A DNA stretch of 64,000 bases from Glaciimonas sp. CA11.2 (lineage in GTDB: Bacteria > Pseudomonadota > Gammaproteobacteria > Burkholderiales > Burkholderiaceae_D). Shown one piece after another: positions 9,018 to 18,513 of the stretch. Position numbers and translations under genes: made by a program. The stretch's first letter is position 1. Every line of letters starts with the position of its first letter. The notes under the pieces were generated by a model. The model did no database searches and had not been told where the DNA came from. It saw only the letters and a program-made list of their open reading frames with translations. The stretch covers positions 2,666,001 through 2,730,000 of the forward strand of contig NZ_JAVIWL010000001.1 of assembly GCF_034314045.1 (NCBI RefSeq), in the 5' to 3' direction.

Positions 9018-9591
9018 CGTTCACCTCGTGATGTGTTGAGCCTTCGCTTGTTATCGAAGAACCGATTTTATAAGCTGTCAACATCTGAGTCGGAAAACAC
9101 TGCGTTGGAACTGGCAGTATTTAGGTCCGATTGCGAAGCAAACTTACCGCAGCGTTCGGACGGATTATCAATGTCTCCAGATAGTTATCATGCCGAGGCA
9201 GGCAGCAAGGCAAAGTTTGCCTAACGCAATTCACGACAACGGCGCAGTTTTCCTACCTTTGGTCAGGTTATGCGCACAAGTACTCTTCGTTACTCTTGAG
9301 TTATATCGTATACCTCTTGGAATGAATAATCTAGGAGCGTGATATATTTTTTGCGTAAACTTTGGTTAGGCGCTGAGCAAACTGTTGGCATTCAACTATT
9401 TACTCAGTCGTTATTCGACACTTGAAACTCAGGTTCCAACGTCATTTATCCGTGTTGTCGATGCAATGTTTTTTGAAGCAGGATCAATGCCATTGTTAAT
9501 TTTATGGTCGGCATAGATCCTGCTAAATATTATTCGTTGGCGCCACGTAAGTGATTTTTGCGTGCTCTTTATTTACTGATCAGGTACGTTT
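9018..9591. other. Long intergenic region with a hairpin
   Basis: A 574-base stretch without a credible gene. It should contain the aldolase promoter near 9018-9100 and the end of the GST transcript. The only clear structure is the hairpin at 9477-9524. Confidence 0.5.
9477..9524. other. Imperfect hairpin, 9 + 5 base pairs
   Basis: AGCAGGATC, an A:A mismatch and ATGCC pair with GGCAT and GATCCTGCT across an 18-base loop. It lies about 70 bases downstream of the GST stop on the minus strand. It could be a transcript-end structure, although no T tract follows on either strand. Confidence 0.4.
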
Positions 9592-10233
9592 TCAGGTCAA
9601 AAGAAGTGTCATTCCCGGATCACCTTTTTCCATCGCACGCTGATAGCCTGTGCGTTGGCCGATCCGGCCAAGGTATGCCAGAATGTGCGGGTATGCGGTA
9701 AGCTCGAATGGCAAAAAGTAACGCATTGTCGTGAGCGAAAAGATGATCATGATATCCGCCGCCGTGAATTCGCGACCGGCTAGATAATCCACGTTCCCCA
9801 AGCGTGCTTCAACCAAGGCAAGCGCGCGATCCAGGCGCTCTTTTGTTCCTACCAAAGTCGGATTATCAGATGCTAAATTGAGTCGACGCAGCATCATATT
9901 TCGGCCCATGTGCGACTGAAGATTGGCGTTGGCAAAATGTAGCCAATAGAGATATTGCGCATAATCCGGATGCGTCGGGGCAAGGGCAAGGCGACCATCG
10001 CCATATTTACCAATGATGTATTCAATGATCGCCCCCGACTCGCCGAGAACCACTTCGCCGTCAGTAATAACGGGCGCGGTACCTAACGGATGAAGCGCTT
10101 TAAGTTCCGGCGGTGAGAGCATCGTAACCGTATCGCGCTCGTAACGCTTGATGATGTAAGGAAGGTCAAGTTCCTCGCAAAGCCAGATAATGCGTTCCGA
10201 CTGTGATTTTCCGAGATGGTGAATAGTGAGCAT
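9592..10233 (-). CDS. Glutathione S-transferase family protein
   Basis: A 213-residue cytosolic glutathione S-transferase. Residues 1-80 form the thioredoxin-like domain: LGKSQSERIIWLCEEL near the N-terminus carries the likely catalytic Ser, TAPVI holds the cis-Pro and GESGAIIEYI binds the glutathione gamma-glutamyl group. Residues about 90-210 form the helical domain with the FTAADIMI motif. Such enzymes conjugate or isomerise electrophiles; the substrate is unknown. The start at 10233 gives the normal N-terminus. The LysR gene lies 143 bases upstream on the same strand. Confidence 0.88.
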   Translation of the reverse strand: MLTIHHLGKSQSERIIWLCEELDLPYIIKRYERDTVTMLSPPELKALHPLGTAPVITDGEVVLGESGAIIEYIIGKYGDGRLALAPTHPDYAQYLYWLHFANANLQSHMGRNMMLRRLNLASDNPTLVGTKERLDRALALVEARLGNVDYLAGREFTAADIMIIFSLTTMRYFLPFELTAYPHILAYLGRIGQRTGYQRAMEKGDPGMTLLLT

Positions 10234-10376
10234 TTTTTTGATCCTCGTTTAAAGTCCTGAGTGTACTAGTTTCTCGAAGATCGCAACGGTTGGTCGATTT
10301 TTTGTCGTTATTTTCTCTGTCGTTGCTGTCGTTGTTAATGTCGATCAAAGCCGGATTTACGCTTAGACTTTAAGCC

Positions 10377-11291
10377 CTATTTGTTGATAGCTGGAATTGG
10401 TTCTGCTCCGGCGACCGCCAGTCGCTTCCACATTTCTGTAGCGGCAACCGATAAGCTACGGTGCCTTCGTTTGACCATATAAATTGGTCGAAATGCTTTG
10501 CGATCACTCACCAGAACCGTTGCCAATCCCGGCTGACGGCATAGTTGCACGGCGAACTGCGGCACGATGCTGATGCCAAAGCCATTGACGACCAAACCGG
10601 CAAGCGTACTAAAGTGTGACACTTCCAGGCCGCTATCGTGAATCCCTGCGGCGCTCAGCATTGGTTGGGTCTGTTGCCAAACGCTGCCGGTACGCACTGT
10701 TTGAATAAACTCCTGATTGCGTAGTTCTTTTAGCTTGACCTCTTTTAGGTTTGCCCATGGATCTTCCGTCCGGCAGACAAGGTACATGCGCTCGTTAAAT
10801 AGCAAATGAGATTCAAATTCAAGTTGATTTCCCTGTTGCGCATTCAAGCCGAAATCGACGTCACCATGCGCGATCAAATTCAGGCAACGATCGGACACCA
10901 CATCATCGAGCCGCAACGCGATGCCCGGATATGCCTGACGGAACAGGGCCATTTGTTCGGGTAGCCAGGACGCCGCCATCGACGGTGGGGCAGCAATGGT
11001 AACGCGGCCCATGGTGAATTGCGCACGATCCCGCAACTCGGTCAGGGAGGAATTTATCTCAGCAGCAATACGGTGTGCGCCCTGAGAAAAAATTTCACCT
11101 TCTGGCGTCAGTGCGACGTTGCGCGTATCGCGGTCAAAGAGGCGTGCGCCGACTTGCGCTTCAAGTCGCGTGATCATCTGGCTGAATGCCGATGGCGAAA
11201 CGTAACAACGCTCGGCCGCAATAGCAAACCGTTTAGTTTCTTCCAGCGCTAAAAAAGCATCAATTAACCGGCCCGATAGATTCATTAGCAA
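10377..11291 (-). CDS. LysR-family transcriptional regulator, candidate regulator of the catabolic cluster
   Basis: A 304-residue LysR-type regulator. The N-terminal winged helix (residues about 5-65) contains ALEETKRFAIAAERCYVSPSAF and RLEAQVGARLFDRDTR, the normal recognition pattern. Residues 90-300 form the periplasmic-binding-like effector domain. It is divergent from hyuA, 244 bases away, the classical position for a LysR activator of the divergent operon, so it probably senses a substrate or CoA intermediate of the 11536-33939 cluster. The start could also be ATG at 11285. The effector is unknown. Confidence 0.88.
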   Translation of the reverse strand: MLMNLSGRLIDAFLALEETKRFAIAAERCYVSPSAFSQMITRLEAQVGARLFDRDTRNVALTPEGEIFSQGAHRIAAEINSSLTELRDRAQFTMGRVTIAAPPSMAASWLPEQMALFRQAYPGIALRLDDVVSDRCLNLIAHGDVDFGLNAQQGNQLEFESHLLFNERMYLVCRTEDPWANLKEVKLKELRNQEFIQTVRTGSVWQQTQPMLSAAGIHDSGLEVSHFSTLAGLVVNGFGISIVPQFAVQLCRQPGLATVLVSDRKAFRPIYMVKRRHRSLSVAATEMWKRLAVAGAEPIPAINK

Positions 11292-11535
11292 ACCTGCATA
11301 ATTGTTCAGATAAATTCAGTTTACATGGATAAGGCGCGAGAACACAATCAAAATAGTGGTGACGCTACCTGGACCAAATTGTTAACAACGCGATTGTGCA
11401 AAGCAGCAAATGCAAAGCCCGCAGAAGTTCATAATTTACATCGAAAAGTCGATCATCCATAAAAAGAAACATAAAGAAGAAAAATAAAAAAAGCATAAAA
11501 AATAAACCAAACGGCACGCAGCCGAAGGAGACGAA
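11292..11535. promoter_or_regulatory. Divergent promoter region of LysR gene and catabolic cluster
   Basis: This 244-base region must hold the promoters of the regulator and of hyuA. A short inverted repeat ATCGA-AAAG-TCGAT lies at 11440-11453, about 83 bases before hyuA, and is one possible regulator site. Bases 11461-11510 are an A-rich leader. A GAAGGAG ribosome site precedes hyuA. Confidence 0.45.
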
Positions 11536-13554
11536 ATGGCAGGTATAGTTGGCATCGATGTCGGCGGCACGTTCACCGATCTGTTTTATTCAGGTAATTC
11601 CACACAGCCGCACCTGATTTTAAAAGTCCCTTCAACGCCGCAAGATCCTTCCATTGGTTTGCTCAACGCATTGCAGGCTGCCGGTCTGACACCGGATGAA
11701 CTGGATGCGATTCTGCACGGAACCACCATTGCAACCAATGCAGTAATTGAACGACGCGGGGCCAAATGCGCGCTTATCACCACTACCGGCTTCCGCGATA
11801 TTCTTGAACTGGGACGCCGCGACCGCCCGACAATGTATGGACTGGAAGGCACACACGAACCGTTAGTGCCGCGTGACCTGCGTTTCGAGGTCAATGAGCG
11901 CCTTGATCATGAAGGCAATATTCTAGTGCCGCTGGATGTCGCAGGTCTGCGCACCATCGGCAACATGCTCAAGGACAGCGACATCGAGTCTGTCGTCATC
12001 GCCTTTCTCCATGCTTACGCCAATCCTGCGCATGAATTACAGGCCCGCGCTATTCTGGCCGAGATCAATCCGGCATGGGAGTTGGTCGTTGCCACTTCGG
12101 TGGTCCGCGAATATTACGAGTTTGAACGCACCAGCACTGCGGTAGTGCAGGGCTACTTGCAGCCTTTGGTGGCGCGCTATGCCAAGAATCTGGCGCGTCA
12201 GTTGAGCAACTGGGGCTTTGACCGGGATGTCGCCATCATGCAATCCAACGGCGGCGTGGCGCCGTTACGGCAGTTGGGTCAGCGCTCGGCCTACATTGTC
12301 CGCTCCGGCCCTGCCGCTGGCGTCATGGCCGCAGCCAGGTTGGCTGGCGAGGCTGGCTTCTCGCATATCATTACCGCTGATATGGGCGGTACCAGTTTTG
12401 ATGTTGCCGTGGTGATAGATGGCGAGCCAAAAGTCGCAGAAATCACTAATCTGGATTTCCGCATTCCGCTGCGTTTGCCCATGATCGATGTGCATACCAT
12501 TGGCGCGGGTGGCGGTAGTATTGCGTATCTGGACCGTGGTGGCATGCTGTTAGTCGGACCACGCAGTGCCGGTGCTGTACCGGGCCCCGTGGCGTATAGA
12601 CGTGGCGGCACGGAACCGACAGTTACTGATGCCAACGTTGTGCTCGGTCGCATCAATCCCGAAAGCCTGATGAATGGATCCGATACTGCGCTTGACGTTG
12701 CCGGTGCGCGTGCCGCTGTGCAACGCTTGGGCATCCAGCTCGGTCTGGGTTTGGAAGAAGCCGCTGAAGCCATTCTGGCGGTAGTAAATCAACGTATGGC
12801 GGGCCGCATTCGCCTGATGTCAATTGAACGCGGTCTTGATCCACGCGATTTCGCCATGGTCGCGTTTGGCGGCGCTGGTCCATTACACGGTGGTGCATTG
12901 ATCCGCGAAGTGGGCGTCGGGACCATGTTGGTTCCACTCTATCCTGGCGTGCTGTGCGCGCTTGGTTGTGCTTACGCCGACTTGCGTTACGACATTTCTC
13001 AAACCACTGAAAAGCGTCTCGACAAATTGTTACCTGGCGAGCTGAGCGACATTATTTTGCGGCAGCGTGAGGAAGGTCAACAGCAGCTCAACGACAGCCA
13101 GGTGCCAATCGACGTCACGACGATCACGCATGCAGCCGACATGGCCTACGCCGGTCAGATTCATTCATTGCGCGTCACGATCGAATCGGACTGGGATGCG
13201 CCACGACTAGAGCAGGCTTTTAATGAAGTGTACAAAGCCACCTTTGGCAACACGCTGGTTGGTATTCCAGTCGTGATCGTCAACCTCCGTACGATTGCCG
13301 TTGGGACTCGCACCAGCGTGCCATTGCCGCAGTGCAGCTCAACTGCAACTGGTCAGCCGAAGCCCTCATCGCGTCGTCGGGTCTATTTTGGTGGCTGGCA
13401 CGACACGCCGGTATTTGCCCGTGAGAACCTTGCGCCAGGCATGCATTTCGATGGTCCGGCAATCATTGAACAAAGTGATACGACGACCGTTGTCGAACCG
13501 GGCATGCGCCTGGACGTCGATTCGAAGGGCAACCTCTTGGTGAAGGTCAAATAA
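11536..13554 (+). CDS. Hydantoinase/oxoprolinase A-type subunit
   Basis: A 672-residue HyuA-type protein of the actin/hexokinase ATPase superfamily. The ATP-binding GIDVGGTFTD is at residues 5-14 and a second phosphate loop, ADMGGTSFDVAVV, is near residue 285. The family couples ATP use to amide-ring opening (N-methylhydantoin, 5-oxoproline) or, in acetone and acetophenone carboxylases, to activation of a ketone for carboxylation. Its stop overlaps the start of the B-type partner by one base (TAATG), so the two form a complex. No small acetone-carboxylase gamma subunit gene is nearby. As first gene of a CoA-dependent catabolic run, a carboxylase or lactam-opening role seems possible; the substrate is unknown. 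Confidence 0.88.
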   Translation: MAGIVGIDVGGTFTDLFYSGNSTQPHLILKVPSTPQDPSIGLLNALQAAGLTPDELDAILHGTTIATNAVIERRGAKCALITTTGFRDILELGRRDRPTMYGLEGTHEPLVPRDLRFEVNERLDHEGNILVPLDVAGLRTIGNMLKDSDIESVVIAFLHAYANPAHELQARAILAEINPAWELVVATSVVREYYEFERTSTAVVQGYLQPLVARYAKNLARQLSNWGFDRDVAIMQSNGGVAPLRQLGQRSAYIVRSGPAAGVMAAARLAGEAGFSHIITADMGGTSFDVAVVIDGEPKVAEITNLDFRIPLRLPMIDVHTIGAGGGSIAYLDRGGMLLVGPRSAGAVPGPVAYRRGGTEPTVTDANVVLGRINPESLMNGSDTALDVAGARAAVQRLGIQLGLGLEEAAEAILAVVNQRMAGRIRLMSIERGLDPRDFAMVAFGGAGPLHGGALIREVGVGTMLVPLYPGVLCALGCAYADLRYDISQTTEKRLDKLLPGELSDIILRQREEGQQQLNDSQVPIDVTTITHAADMAYAGQIHSLRVTIESDWDAPRLEQAFNEVYKATFGNTLVGIPVVIVNLRTIAVGTRTSVPLPQCSSTATGQPKPSSRRRVYFGGWHDTPVFARENLAPGMHFDGPAIIEQSDTTTVVEPGMRLDVDSKGNLLVKVK

Positions 13555-15329
13555 TGGATCCGGTAACTTTGGCCGTGGTACGCGGCAGTCTCGAACAAAT
13601 CGCCGATGAAATGGATTTGCATCTGATCCACGCGGCCATCTCTCCCATCATCTCTGAAACCAACGACTGTGCCAACGGCATCTTCCACCCGATCACGGGA
13701 GAAACCATTGCGCAAGGCCGCTACGGTCTTCCTGTATTTCTGGCTTACATGCAATTCACGGTCCAAACCGTCATTGGCATGGCGCTCAAAGACGGCGGCT
13801 TCAAGCCTGGGGATATGTGGATTCTCAATGATCCCTACATTGGCGGCAGTCATTTGCAGGACGTTCAACTCATTGCACCGGTGTTTGTGGACGGTGAATT
13901 ATTTGCTGTCATGGCGACTACCGGCCATTGGATGGATATCGGCGGCAACGTGCCCGGTGGATGGGCCCCGCGCGCTACCGAAATTCATCAGGAAGGCATT
14001 ATCATTCCGCCGGTTCGGCTATACGATGAAGGCAAGTTGAATAAAGCATTGGTCAGCATGTTCAAAGCCAACGTGCGTTTGCCGAGTGAAATTGCCGGTG
14101 ACCTTGCCGCCATGTCGAACACCTTCTCGGTGGGTACACGTGGTATTGAAGCCCTGGTCAAGCGTTATGGCCGCACGATACTGGACGAATGTTTGAACGA
14201 AATGATTGCGTACTCAGAACGTCAGATGCGCTCTTACATTGCAGAAATTCCCGATGGCACTTATGCCTTTGAGGATTACTTCGACAATGACGGCATCATT
14301 GATGAACCGATACGCATCAATCTTGCGATCACGGTCACTGGTGACGATATGCATTTTGACTTCACCGGGACCGGACCGACTTCACGCGGCCCGCTCAACA
14401 TGTCGCGCAATACCACGCTGTCGTCCTGTTACGTCGCGATCAAACATATTTTCCCGGATGTGCCGGTCAACGGCGGAACCTTCCGACCAATACACTTTAC
14501 GCTGCCCGACAACACTTTATTATCGGCCCAATATCCCGCCGCAGTCGGTGGTTATCTGGACCCGGTCGGGCGTGTCATCGATGTTGTTTTTGGTGCTTTG
14601 TCCAAGGTCATCCCAGAAAAATCGCCCGCTGCATTTTTTGGTACGACCGGCGTGGTGACGGTGAGTGGTGTGCATCCACGCACTAAAAATTATTTTGTAG
14701 GCGTGTTTCCATATCCGGGCGGCTACGGAGCAACACAAGCCAGCGATGGTTTGATTAACGGTAATCCGCCCCAGTCGATGGCTAATTTTATGTCGCTTGA
14801 GATGTCGGAGCATCGCTTTCCACTGCGTTTCGATTATTTCAAAATCCGTGACGATTCAGGTGGCGCTGGCTGGCATCGTGGCGGCTGCGGTACCGAATAT
14901 GGATTCACTGCCTGGTCCGATTGTATCGTCTCGGTGCTTGGTGATCGGGTCGACTACGCGCCGTTCGGCATCGTCGGCGGCGGTCCAGCGGCCGCCAACA
15001 ATGTCGAGTTTGTTACGCAAGGCAAAACCTGGAAACCAGAGTTACGCAGTAAGCAGGAAAAAGAGCCATTTACAGCCGGCGATTCCATTCGCGCAGCATC
15101 GCCGGGTGGAGGCGGCTTCGGCAATGCTTTAGATCGCGATCTGTTGATGGTCGAACGCGATCTGAACCGTGGCTACATCAGCCGTGAAACTGCTGAAAAG
15201 AGTTATGGCGTCGTCGTCGGCCAGGCAGTCGCGCTATCGGCCGAGCACACACGCTTCCAACTCGACCCGATTGCCAGTGCCACACGGCGTCAGACACTCC
15301 AGAAATTGTTAGTCAATTCCACCAAATAA
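13554..15329 (+). CDS. Hydantoinase/oxoprolinase B-type subunit
   Basis: A 591-residue HyuB-type subunit, partner of the gene just upstream, whose TAA it overlaps by one base. Family features include DPVTLAVVRGSLEQIADEMD at the N-terminus, SETNDCANGIF, LNDPYIGGSHLQDV and the C-terminal SPGGGGFGN loop. The length is normal for HyuB. With HyuA it should form an ATP-dependent heteromer acting on an amide ring or ketone. Specificity cannot be derived by eye. Acyl-CoA dehydrogenase follows after 28 bases. Confidence 0.88.
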   Translation: MDPVTLAVVRGSLEQIADEMDLHLIHAAISPIISETNDCANGIFHPITGETIAQGRYGLPVFLAYMQFTVQTVIGMALKDGGFKPGDMWILNDPYIGGSHLQDVQLIAPVFVDGELFAVMATTGHWMDIGGNVPGGWAPRATEIHQEGIIIPPVRLYDEGKLNKALVSMFKANVRLPSEIAGDLAAMSNTFSVGTRGIEALVKRYGRTILDECLNEMIAYSERQMRSYIAEIPDGTYAFEDYFDNDGIIDEPIRINLAITVTGDDMHFDFTGTGPTSRGPLNMSRNTTLSSCYVAIKHIFPDVPVNGGTFRPIHFTLPDNTLLSAQYPAAVGGYLDPVGRVIDVVFGALSKVIPEKSPAAFFGTTGVVTVSGVHPRTKNYFVGVFPYPGGYGATQASDGLINGNPPQSMANFMSLEMSEHRFPLRFDYFKIRDDSGGAGWHRGGCGTEYGFTAWSDCIVSVLGDRVDYAPFGIVGGGPAAANNVEFVTQGKTWKPELRSKQEKEPFTAGDSIRAASPGGGGFGNALDRDLLMVERDLNRGYISRETAEKSYGVVVGQAVALSAEHTRFQLDPIASATRRQTLQKLLVNSTK

Positions 15330-15357
15330 AAACGTCAAACAACCAGAGGATTCAAGC

Positions 15358-16536
15358 ATGGATAGGACAGGGAGTTGGGAACTACCGGAAGAACTGAGAA
15401 TGCTCAGGGATACCGTGCGTCGTTTTATGGTGCAGGAAGTGAAACCGATTGAAGACAAGCTGGAGCACGATGCCTATACGCTGGAGCCTGAACCGCTTAA
15501 AGCCTTGCAGAGTAAAGCCCGCGAACTTGGGTTGTGGTGTCTGGAAACGCCTGCGGAACACGGCGGCGCTGGCTTGAATCTACTTGCACAATGCGTAGTG
15601 GCTGAGGAAACCTCCAAGTGTCGCATGGGCGCTTATATTGCTGGCTGCGGTGCGTTCGGTTTCGATCCTCCGAACGTGATCTGGAAGGGAACCGACGAAC
15701 AAATTAACAAATTTGGTCGTGCTAATGTCGCCTCTGGCGACAAGGCTTTCGTTGCCATCAGCGAGGCCAGTGGCGGCTCAGATCCGGGCCGGTCCATTAC
15801 AACGCGTGCTGAACGTAAAGGGGATCGTTATATTCTCAATGGTACCAAGTTATGGATATCCGGCGCAGGGCAGGCCAACTGGGGCATTGTATTTGCTCGA
15901 GTTGGAGAAAGCAAAGGCCGCGAGGGGATCACCAGCTTTATTGTAGAGAAAAATAAGCCGGGTATTTCGTTACAGCGGATTCCGGTGATTCGTTCATATT
16001 CGCCGTATGAAGTGCACTTTCAGGATTATGAAGTGCCGGTCGAAAATCGGCTGGGTGAAGAAGGGCAAGGCTTTGCGCTGGCTGAGGATTGGTTGGTACA
16101 TGGCCGCGTGCCGTACGCAGCGGCGACGATCGGCATTGCGCAAGCCGCGCTCGATCTGGCGGTCGCATGGGCCAAACAGCGCAAAACATTCGGTAGCCAT
16201 CTGGCGGATAAACAAGCCATTCAATGGATGATCGCCGACTCCGAGGTGGAACTGCGTGCCGCGCGATTGATGGTCTATCAGGCCGCTTGGAATGGCGATT
16301 TAGGGCGTGACATTAAGGTCGATGCGTCGGTTGCCAAGCTATATGGAACGGAGGCGGCAGGCCGAGTGGTTGATCGCTGCATCCAGATTTTTGGTGGTCT
16401 CGGTGTTGCGCAAGAAATGCCGCTTGAGCGTTGGTATCGTGAACTGCGCATCAAGCGTATCGGCGAAGGGCCATCCGAAGTCCATCGCATGGTGATTGCA
16501 CGTGAACTGCTTGGCAGTAAGCGCGGGGAGTCCTGA
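15358..16536 (+). CDS. Acyl-CoA dehydrogenase
   Basis: A 392-residue FAD enzyme of the acyl-CoA dehydrogenase superfamily that would introduce a 2,3-double bond in an acyl-CoA and pass electrons to ETF. Flavin and substrate segments are visible: AISEASGGSDPGRS, LNGTKLWISGAG and RKTFGSHLADKQAIQWMIAD. The C-terminal RIGEGPSEVHRMVIAREL carries the usual catalytic Glu. It resembles the bacterial CaiA/ACAD group. It sits between hyuB and a crotonase gene 2 bases downstream, clearly in the operon. A second, ACAD11-like dehydrogenase is at 26747-28045. Confidence 0.92.
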   Translation: MDRTGSWELPEELRMLRDTVRRFMVQEVKPIEDKLEHDAYTLEPEPLKALQSKARELGLWCLETPAEHGGAGLNLLAQCVVAEETSKCRMGAYIAGCGAFGFDPPNVIWKGTDEQINKFGRANVASGDKAFVAISEASGGSDPGRSITTRAERKGDRYILNGTKLWISGAGQANWGIVFARVGESKGREGITSFIVEKNKPGISLQRIPVIRSYSPYEVHFQDYEVPVENRLGEEGQGFALAEDWLVHGRVPYAAATIGIAQAALDLAVAWAKQRKTFGSHLADKQAIQWMIADSEVELRAARLMVYQAAWNGDLGRDIKVDASVAKLYGTEAAGRVVDRCIQIFGGLGVAQEMPLERWYRELRIKRIGEGPSEVHRMVIARELLGSKRGES

Positions 16537-16538
16537 TT

Positions 16539-17315
16539 ATGGCGATTGACTTTGAAGTATCAGATGATGGTATCGCGCTCATTACGATCAATCGTCCTGA
16601 GCGACTTAACGCCATGGATATTGATCATTATCAAGGATTATCACGTGCCTGGTGCACCGTGCGTGATGATCCGGCGATCCGGGTCGCCATCATCACAGGG
16701 GCGGGCGAACGTTCGTTTACTACCGGTGCGGATATCAAGAGTTTCGTCACCGCTCCGGCAGGTATTTCCGAAATGTGGCTGACGCAACGTGATCAGTTGC
16801 TCAATCGTGGCTTGGAAGTATGGAAACCCGTTGTGTCCGCAATCAACGGCTATTGTCTCGGGGGCGGTATGACGCTCATGATGGCGACCGACATCCGGCT
16901 CGCTGCGCCGCATGCGACGTTTAGTCTGGCCGAAGTAAAACGCGGCCTGATTCCCGGTAACGGTGGTACACAACGCGTGCTGGACCAACTGCCTTATCCC
17001 ATCGCCATGGAAATGTTACTCACCGGCGATGGCATCGACGCCGTAGCGGCTGAACGTTGGGGGTTGATCAACAAGATCGTACCGTTGGAGTCGCTTCTAA
17101 GCACAGCATACGACTATGCGCGGCGCATCGCCATCAATGCGCCGCTGGCAGTGCAGGCGGCGAAAGAGCTCGCGGTGCGAAGCATTGACATGGATTTGGC
17201 GACCGGGTTGCGGATGGAAGCGGTCATCAATCGCATGTTACAGACTACCGAGGATGCGAAAGAGGGTCCTGAAGCCTTTAGCGCACGTCGAACACCGAAC
17301 TTTAAAGGGAAGTGA
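16539..17315 (+). CDS. Enoyl-CoA hydratase/isomerase (first crotonase)
   Basis: A 258-residue crotonase-fold enzyme. The oxyanion-hole segments are SFTTGADIKSF and NGYCLGGGMTL, and FSLAEVKRGLIPGNGGTQRV holds one likely acid/base Glu. It should hydrate or isomerise an unsaturated acyl-CoA made by the dehydrogenase just upstream. Start at 16539 is 2 bases after the upstream stop. The downstream CoA transferase starts after one base. Three crotonases in one run suggest successive or parallel reactions on a branched or functionalised chain. Confidence 0.9.
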   Translation: MAIDFEVSDDGIALITINRPERLNAMDIDHYQGLSRAWCTVRDDPAIRVAIITGAGERSFTTGADIKSFVTAPAGISEMWLTQRDQLLNRGLEVWKPVVSAINGYCLGGGMTLMMATDIRLAAPHATFSLAEVKRGLIPGNGGTQRVLDQLPYPIAMEMLLTGDGIDAVAAERWGLINKIVPLESLLSTAYDYARRIAINAPLAVQAAKELAVRSIDMDLATGLRMEAVINRMLQTTEDAKEGPEAFSARRTPNFKGK

Positions 17316-17316
17316 A

Positions 17317-18513
17317 ATGAGCGGCCACTATCCACTGGAAGGCGTCACCGTTATCGATCTTGGTCAAATTTATAACGGCCCGTATTGCACGTTCATGATG
17401 GCGATGGCAGGTGCAAAGATCATCAAAATTGAAGCAAAGGGTGGTGAACATTTACGCCGCCGTGGCGTAGTTGGCGGCGCGGCATTGCCGTTCGCCATGC
17501 TCAACTCAAACAAAACGTTTGCCACCTTAAATTTGAAATCCGAACGTGGTCGTGTACTGTTAAAAAAGATGGTGCGCCGTGGCGATGTATTGGTTGAAAA
17601 TTTCTCGCCCGGTGCGATGGAGCGGCTTGGCCTTGGCTACGACGTTATGCGCGAAGTCAATCCTCGCTTGATTTACGGTGCCGGTTCCGGTTATGGCCGT
17701 ACTGGTCCGAATAAAGACTATCCGGCCATGGATTTGACCGTTCAGGCGATGGCGGGGATTATGACAGTGACCGGATATCCGGATCGACCGCCGGTCAAGG
17801 CTGGCCCCGCGATGTGTGATTTTTTTGGTGGCGTGCATTTGTACGGCGCAATCATGACCGCACTTTATGAACGTGAAAAAACTGGCGTCGGCAGATTGGT
17901 TGAAGTTTCGATGCAAGAAGCGGTATATGCATCGCTCAGTTCCAACCTTGGTCTACATTACAGCATGGGCGAAACGGTCGCGCCGCGCACGGGTAACCGG
18001 CACGGTGGTCTGGCCGAAGCGCCGTATAACGTCTATCCAACCACTGACGGCTATATAGCGATTATTTGTGTCGGCGAGTCGCACTGGAAATCGCTCCTCA
18101 GTGTCATGAAGCGTGACGATTTGCAGACCGATCCACGCTATGCGGATTTACTTCATCGCGTGGAAAATATAGATGCCATAGACGAACTGGTCAGCACGTT
18201 CACCTCGGGTTATTCGAAACAGGCGTTGTTCGAATTGTTGATGGAGTATGGCGTTCCCTGTGCGCCGGTACGCAATCTTACGGAGGTCGTTAATGACCCG
18301 CATATGCATGCGCGGCGTGCGTTGGAATGGGTTGAGCATCCTCTGTACGGACGCGTCTGTTTGCCCAATTCGCCGCTACGCTTCGACGGTGTGGAGCCCA
18401 TGGAAATCAAGCCAAGCGGCGAACTTGGTCGTGACAATCACGCCGTGTATTCCGATTGGCTTGGACTCAGCGATGCCGAAATCCAGCAACTGATCGAAGA
18501 AGAGGTGATTTGA
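17317..18513 (+). CDS. Class III CoA transferase (CaiB/BaiF family)
   Basis: From ATG 17317 the protein has 398 residues, normal for family III CoA transferases, which move CoA between carboxylates through an aspartyl-CoA anhydride. The likely catalytic Asp is D139 in YPAMDLTVQAMAG. ENFSPGAMERLGLGYD and the GYGRTGP loop are classic. A longer frame starting at 17116 lies inside the upstream crotonase gene and is not used. The AAGGGAAG ribosome site and tight spacing support the start. It may activate the free acid by taking CoA from a later intermediate. Confidence 0.92.
   Translation: MSGHYPLEGVTVIDLGQIYNGPYCTFMMAMAGAKIIKIEAKGGEHLRRRGVVGGAALPFAMLNSNKTFATLNLKSERGRVLLKKMVRRGDVLVENFSPGAMERLGLGYDVMREVNPRLIYGAGSGYGRTGPNKDYPAMDLTVQAMAGIMTVTGYPDRPPVKAGPAMCDFFGGVHLYGAIMTALYEREKTGVGRLVEVSMQEAVYASLSSNLGLHYSMGETVAPRTGNRHGGLAEAPYNVYPTTDGYIAIICVGESHWKSLLSVMKRDDLQTDPRYADLLHRVENIDAIDELVSTFTSGYSKQALFELLMEYGVPCAPVRNLTEVVNDPHMHARRALEWVEHPLYGRVCLPNSPLRFDGVEPMEIKPSGELGRDNHAVYSDWLGLSDAEIQQLIEEEVI

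Noticed and set aside
12291..12773. Long minus-strand frame opposite hyuA
   Set aside because: A shadow of the HyuA frame; Pro/Ser/Ala-rich translation without family resemblance.
17116..17316. Longer N-terminus for the CoA transferase
   Set aside because: The extension lies inside the crotonase gene and is Arg-rich, unlike the family; ATG 17317 fits spacing and homology.
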